Source: JBEKTY01 sp049515555 (GTDB lineage: Bacteria; Planctomycetota; Planctomycetia; Pirellulales; Thermoguttaceae). From it: a DNA stretch of 64,000 nt. Every line of letters begins with the position of its first letter. Position 1 is the first letter of the stretch. Where the stretch lies: assembly GCA_049515555.1 (NCBI GenBank), contig JBEKTY010000051.1, positions 1 through 64,000 of the forward strand, in the 5' to 3' direction. Position numbers and translations under genes: made by a program. Below the pieces are notes generated by a model that ran no database searches, was not told the origin of the DNA, and saw only the letters and a program-made list of their open reading frames with translations. Below, in pieces: positions 61,250 to 64,000 of this stretch.

Positions 61250-61277
61250 TTGTGTTCCCGGATCGGCGGCGTACAAT
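61250..61277 (+). promoter_or_regulatory. Sigma70-like promoter of RNA element copy 1
   Basis: TTGTGT (61250-61255), a 16-base spacer, and TACAAT (61272-61277). Expected start near 61284, giving a transcript of ~153 nt to the terminator T-run at 61430-61436. Confidence 0.6.
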
Positions 61278-61283
61278 GATAGC

Positions 61284-61437
61284 GGTGGGAGGGTCGCGGC
61301 GCAGTTGGTCGCGGCTTTGTCGCTGAGGTAGTCGGATGACTAGGTGAATAGCAACCCGGCCCTGCCGGGGGGCTCGTTGACGAGTAAGCCGACGTGGTCG
61401 AATACCTTCGGGTGTTCTGCCACGTCGGCTTTTTTTG
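61284..61437 (+). ncRNA. Structured RNA element, copy 1
   Basis: The downstream half folds into three hairpins: CCCGGC-CCT-GCCGGG, CTCG-TTGA-CGAG, and a terminator in which GCCGACGTGG pairs with CCACGTCGGC around GAATACC-TTCG-GGTGTTC, ending in seven T. The 5' half contains AGTC-GGAT-GACT and matches copy 3 in spacing (GACTAG, GAA, AGCAAC). It could be a leader attenuator of the genes at 61518-62725 or an independent small RNA. Confidence 0.72.
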
Positions 61438-61517
61438 TTCTTGGCGATGGGGTACGGGGGTGCGCAATCCTGAGAACGTTCCTTCGGCCACTTGCTCCGC
61501 GAAGGGAGGGTACTCCA

Positions 61518-61637
61518 ATGACCGCGATCTCGAACCTTTACTACCTGGTGATCCATTTCCCCGGCGACGCCTGGGGCGGCCTGACGCGCTTCTTCGGCAG
61601 GTTCTTCGGGGAGTGGTGGCGTTCGCGATACAAATGA
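61518..61637 (+). CDS. 39-residue miniprotein
   Basis: ATG 61518 follows a strong GGGAGG. The product MTAISNLYYLVIHFPGDAWG then GLTRFFGRFFGEWWRSRYK is aromatic and amphipathic, with paired Phe/Arg near the end suggesting membrane association. Unknown function. It lies 81 bp after the terminator of RNA element copy 1 and 131 bp before the MpsC gene. Confidence 0.6.
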   Translation: MTAISNLYYLVIHFPGDAWGGLTRFFGRFFGEWWRSRYK

Positions 61638-61767
61638 ACCGCAGAAAGAGCCTAAGACCCGGGATCGGCCCCGACGCGGGCCCCGGAGCGGCTGGGGGAC
61701 GCCCCAGCCCCGGGAGAACCGGCCCGCTTTGAAGTTTTGCCGCACGGCAAACGGGAGGAACAGTCCG

Positions 61768-62211
61768 ATGGAAAAGCTCGATCCGAGCGTGGCGGAGCAG
61801 ATTGCTCAAGCGGCAATCGCTTTCCAGCAGCAGCGAACGGGCCACGAGCCCAAATCGGTGGCCGTGGTTCTCAGCGGCGACACGCTGCTGATCACTTTGC
61901 ACGGGGCCTTGTCGCCGGCCGAGAAGGCCCTGGCCCAGGACCCGGAGGGCGCCGTTCAGGTGCAGGAGTTCCACCGGCAGTTGTTCCACAACTCGGCCGA
62001 CGAGCTGCGGCAGGAGATCAAACGAATTACCGGGGTCGAGGTGCGCGAAGCGACCGCGGAAGTCGAACCGACGACGGGCACCGTGGTGCAGGTGTTTACG
62101 ACCGGCACAATGGTGCAGGTATTTCTGCTCGCCCGGGGCGTACCCGCCGACAGTTGGAGCGGGAACGGACTGGGCCAGCCATCACAAAAAACGGAGGTTT
62201 TGCCATGTTAG
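61768..62211 (+). CDS. MpsC (DUF2294) family protein
   Basis: 147 residues, paralogue of the 60742-61122 product: EQIAQAAIAFQQQRTGHEPK, VLSGDTLLITLHGALSPAEK and RQEIKRITGVEVREATAEVE. The region before the stop contains a small internal duplication (VVQVF, then MVQVF) absent from the paralogue. GGGAGGA precedes ATG 61768. The csrA start lies within its last codons. Confidence 0.82.
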   Translation: MEKLDPSVAEQIAQAAIAFQQQRTGHEPKSVAVVLSGDTLLITLHGALSPAEKALAQDPEGAVQVQEFHRQLFHNSADELRQEIKRITGVEVREATAEVEPTTGTVVQVFTTGTMVQVFLLARGVPADSWSGNGLGQPSQKTEVLPC

Positions 62212-62423
62212 TTCTATCGAGGAGAAATCGGGAATCGGTGGTCGTCGGCGGGAGCGACGGCATCCATCGCCTGCTCAAGGTCACGGTGCTCGATATTCGA
62301 GGCGCGAACGTGAAACTGGGCTTCGAGGCCGATTCGAACGTTCCCGTCCATCGCGGGGAGGTATGGGAACGAATCAACGCCGGCAGAAAAGCAGGCAACC
62401 CATCGAATGGAGTGGGTGAATGA
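62205..62423 (+). CDS. csrA: CsrA carbon storage regulator
   Basis: 72 residues. MLVLSRRNRESVVVGGSDGI, LKVTVLDIRGANVKLGFEAD and VPVHRGEVWERI reproduce the CsrA/RsmA fold, with the RNA-binding Arg-containing strands. It binds GGA motifs in mRNA leaders to block or alter translation. GGAGG lies upstream; the gene overlaps the MpsC stop by 7 nt and the next gene by ATGA, so all three are coupled. Confidence 0.95.
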   Translation: MLVLSRRNRESVVVGGSDGIHRLLKVTVLDIRGANVKLGFEADSNVPVHRGEVWERINAGRKAGNPSNGVGE

Positions 62424-62725
62424 GAACCAGCAAGAAAGAGCAGTTGCTGCATGCAGAACGTAAGGCCCTGGAACAGAAGAGGTCACAGGAAAGCTGGGTA
62501 AGAAAGGAGAAGAGGAGGGAAAAAGGCAGGGCAGAGGATGCTGCAAAGACAATCCAGCACAGTCCGGCCGGAAGGAAGGCCGCTGCGACCCTGAAAGCGA
62601 AGCGAGGCAAGGCCCGGAAGGAAGAGCAAGCTAACTACCAGAAGACTATGGCCCGGGCTGCGGCAAGAGTGGGGGGAAGACGAAAGCAGATTCACGCAGA
62701 GTTCCAGGCCAAGGTCGAGGAGTGA
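62420..62725 (+). CDS. Small very basic protein of unknown function
   Basis: 101 residues, rich in Lys, Arg, Glu and Ala (QSWVRKEKRREKGRAEDAAK-type composition), predicted helical and probably nucleic-acid binding by composition only. Start ATG overlaps the CsrA stop (ATGA). Its last bases lie in the first hairpin of RNA element copy 2. Confidence 0.65.
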   Translation: MRTSKKEQLLHAERKALEQKRSQESWVRKEKRREKGRAEDAAKTIQHSPAGRKAAATLKAKRGKARKEEQANYQKTMARAAARVGGRRKQIHAEFQAKVEE

Positions 62726-62806
62726 ACCCGGCCGTGCCCGCGGTTCGTTGACGAATAGGCGGGCATGGTCGAATACCTCATGGTGTTGCGCCACGCCGGC
62801 TTTTTT
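62725..62806 (+). ncRNA. Structured RNA element, copy 2
   Basis: Contains the last two hairpins of the element: TTCG-TTGA-CGAA, where both arms changed relative to copy 1 (CTCG/CGAG) so pairing is kept, and GAATACC-TCAT-GGTGTT within a GCATGG/CCACGC stem followed by TTTTTT (62801-62806). The 5' domain is replaced by coding sequence of the upstream gene. No promoter is seen; it probably terminates or attenuates the csrA operon. Confidence 0.65.
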
Positions 62807-62877
62807 GTTTTCGGTGCTGTGGAACAGTGGCAACGACCAGGGCAAACCCTGGCTAATCTAAGAGCGGGAGACTTATC

Positions 62878-62949
62878 ATGTACATCGGTGGCGGATTACT
62901 GACGCTGGTGATCGTCGTCGTGCTGGTTGTGTTTTTGCTTCGCCGTTGA
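62878..62949 (+). CDS. 23-residue single-span membrane miniprotein
   Basis: GGGAG precedes ATG 62878. The product MYIGGGLLTLVIVVVLVVFL ends LRR, one hydrophobic helix with a basic end. It begins 71 bp after RNA element copy 2 and is followed 55 bp later by a CsbD gene. Similar tiny membrane proteins accompany stress genes in many bacteria. Confidence 0.6.
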   Translation: MYIGGGLLTLVIVVVLVVFLLRR

Positions 62950-63004
62950 GCATTCACACAACCGAGATCGGTTTTCGGATGCCCAAGGAAAAGGAGACAC
63001 CATT

Positions 63005-63181
63005 ATGGGTGCCAAGACAGACGTAGTGAAAGGCCGAATCAAGGAAGCCGCCGGCGCGCTGACCGGCAACGACAAGCTTCGGGCGGAAGGAGAGACCGAC
63101 CAGGCGGTGGGCCACACCAAGCAAGCCGCCCAGAAGGCGGTCGCCGCGGTCAAGAAGGCCGTGAAGAAAGTGCTCGCGTGA
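63005..63181 (+). CDS. CsbD family stress protein
   Basis: 58 residues. MGAKTDVVKGRIKEAAGALT then GNDKLRAEGETDQAVGHTKQ and an Ala/Lys-rich end, the CsbD hallmark. Family members are small general-stress proteins of unknown action. AAGGAG lies upstream. Its position in a cluster with csrA and MpsC genes supports a stress or stationary-phase island. Confidence 0.85.
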   Translation: MGAKTDVVKGRIKEAAGALTGNDKLRAEGETDQAVGHTKQAAQKAVAAVKKAVKKVLA

Positions 63182-63247
63182 GACAGTCCACGCAGACCCG
63201 CGTGTAGTTCCCCTGCGCGGTCTTCCTCGACGGCACGAGTCGGCTTC

Positions 63248-63269
63248 ACGGCCTGTTAATGCAGGCGGA
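63248..63269. repeat. 22-bp motif, copy 1
   Basis: ACGGCCTGTTAATGCAGGCG plus GA; CCTG and CAGG pair around TTAATG. A nearly identical motif is at 63565-63586. This region between CsbD and the last gene otherwise contains only RNA element copy 3. Confidence 0.7.
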
Positions 63270-63309
63270 CGGCGTCGAGGAACGCCACACGCGGGAAAAG
63301 ATGGCCCCC

Positions 63310-63337
63310 TTGCCCTTTGAAGCCCTCGTGCTAAAAT
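63310..63337 (+). promoter_or_regulatory. Sigma70-like promoter of RNA element copy 3
   Basis: TTGCCC (63310-63315), 16-base spacer, TAAAAT (63332-63337). Expected transcript ~159 nt to the T-run at 63496-63502, matching the length from copy 1. Confidence 0.6.
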
Positions 63338-63343
63338 AAAGGT

Positions 63344-63502
63344 GGGTGGAGCGCCGGCAGCTTTATCGGGGCTCCGCCGCCAGTTCATCCAATGTCGTCG
63401 GGCGACTAGACGAAGAGCAACTCGGCTCTGCCGGGGGGCTTGTTGAAGAGTAAGCCGACGTGGTCGAACGCCTAAGGGCGTTCCACTACGTGGGCTTTTT
63501 TT
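63344..63502 (+). ncRNA. Structured RNA element, copy 3
   Basis: Full-length copy. The 5' region has GTCG-TCGGG-CGAC in place of the AGTC/GACT hairpin of copy 1, followed by CTCGGC-TCT-GCCGGG and CTT-GTTG-AAG. The terminator stem has GAACGCC-TAAG-GGCGTTC, where two positions differ from copy 1 (TA to CG, partner GT to CG) and still pair, then GCCGACGTGG/CTACGTGGGC and seven T. It precedes the truncated secreted-protein gene by 97 bp. Confidence 0.72.
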
Positions 63503-63564
63503 GTTCGCTTTACTTTGGCAGGGGCCTACGCTGCGTTGTCGCCGCGGCAGCCCGCGTGGGCCTA

Positions 63565-63586
63565 ACGGCCTGCTAATGCAGGTGGA
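63565..63586. repeat. 22-bp motif, copy 2, at a ribosome binding site
   Basis: ACGGCCTGCTAATGCAGGTG plus GA, followed by AGCGGAGTGTGCG and ATG 63600. The hairpin CCTG-CTAATG-CAGG ends at GGTGGAAGCGGAG, which overlaps the Shine-Dalgarno region, so it could influence translation of the next gene. Confidence 0.6.
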
Positions 63587-63599
63587 AGCGGAGTGTGCG

Positions 63600-64000
63600 A
63601 TGAGACTTCTCGTGACTTCATTTGCGATCGTGCTGGCCCTGGCCGGCTTCGGTCCGACCCGCACCATGGCCAAGGAGCCCGGCGGAGGCCAATCGAGAGG
63701 CCAGCGGGGCGGCGGGCAGCAGGGCGTCGAGCAGCATGTGACCGGCAGCACTGGGAGCCATCACGAGGCCGGCCCGAACCTAGGCGCGACCAGCGAGGCG
63801 GGAACCAGCCAGCATCCGAGTACGGAAAGGCGTGTCGACCCGCAACGCGCGGTCGGCGCCGGCGGCGTGGCCAGCCCCGACAGTTGGCGCTATCGCTCGG
63901 AAAACGGGCGCTGGTGGTACTGGACTCCGCAGAACCGCTGGATGTGGTACGGCGATGACGGCCGATGGATGGACTATAGCGCGGATACCAATTCCGGCGC
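63600..64000 (+). CDS. Secreted protein with Trp-rich repeats, cut by the window edge
   Basis: ATG 63600 to the end, 133 codons visible. Signal peptide MRLLVTSFAIVLALAGFGPT, then a Gly/Gln/Ser/His-rich stretch (KEPGGGQSRGQRGGGQQGVE). From ~residue 98 Trp/Tyr-rich repeats appear (ENGRWWYWTPQNRWMWYGDD). Similar Trp-rich segments are seen in small secreted planctomycete proteins of unknown role. The C-terminus lies beyond the window. Confidence 0.65.
   Translation, partial: MRLLVTSFAIVLALAGFGPTRTMAKEPGGGQSRGQRGGGQQGVEQHVTGSTGSHHEAGPNLGATSEAGTSQHPSTERRVDPQRAVGAGGVASPDSWRYRSENGRWWYWTPQNRWMWYGDDGRWMDYSADTNSG

Overview
This is a high-GC bacterial chromosome segment. Many features point to Planctomycetota, most likely a Pirellulales-type lineage (inference): two PEP-CTERM proteins, a DUF1559 (H-X9-DG) protein, an SHD1-domain protein, two large surface proteins with LEPR-XLL-like N-terminal motifs (ENRDLLS, EDRKLLS), a TAT-exported Gfo/Idh/MocA dehydrogenase beside a sugar isomerase, and Ser/Thr kinases with zinc-ribbon or FHA modules. 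The segment is a core-genome mosaic interrupted by many small repeats. It is not a phage or plasmid.

Layout. 1-6.5 kb: two Ser/Thr kinases, an SHD1/secretin-like protein and a truncated integrase next to tRNA-Ser(TGA). 7-15.7 kb: an RND heavy-metal-type efflux pair, then a histidine kinase and NtrC-type regulator whose operon is split by a GxxExxY gene inside inverted 11-bp repeats. 15.9-20.2 kb: two PEP-CTERM genes, a decayed regulator duplicate and glycogen debranching enzyme GlgX. 20.4-28.8 kb: UVR-motif protein, double-domain serine protease, a membrane protein, PII, DsbD and PurM. 29-38.2 kb: a haem lipoprotein, sugar-metabolism genes, a DUF1559 protein, BioB and a DUF11 surface protein. 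38.5-43.2 kb: CBS protein, LeuD/LeuC, a methyltransferase-like protein and a DUF1570 protease. 43.7-52.3 kb: two LEPR-XLL-like surface proteins, then a sulfotransferase, glycosyltransferase and pyruvyl-transferase run. 52.5-57.2 kb: an ECF sigma factor with an anti-sigma/VIT/vWA/DUF2135 fusion. 57.2-58.7 kb: a RAYT remnant, a RelE/Phd toxin-antitoxin pair and tRNA-Ala(TGC). 58.8-64 kb: DUF3467 protein, ICMT-like methyltransferase, two MpsC (DUF2294) proteins, CsrA, several miniproteins, CsbD and a truncated secreted protein.

The strongest candidate for something undescribed is at the right end. A structured RNA ending in a terminator occurs three times within 2.2 kb (61284-61437, 62725-62806, 63344-63502). 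Stem changes are compensated between copies, and two copies have their own sigma70-like promoter. The copies precede the MpsC/CsrA operon, the miniprotein/CsbD pair and the last secreted protein.

A second theme is a set of short tandem arrays with constant 7-bp (sometimes 8- or 11-bp) period but different sequence at each locus. They sit at gene ends, often as inverted pairs, and in two cases lie inside reading frames. Three further repeat families are clear: a five-copy palindrome probably mobilised by RAYT transposases, a 112-113 bp MITE with TTAG target duplications including one nested insertion, and a palindromic family carrying CTCTCCCTCCGGGAGAGGG-like termini.
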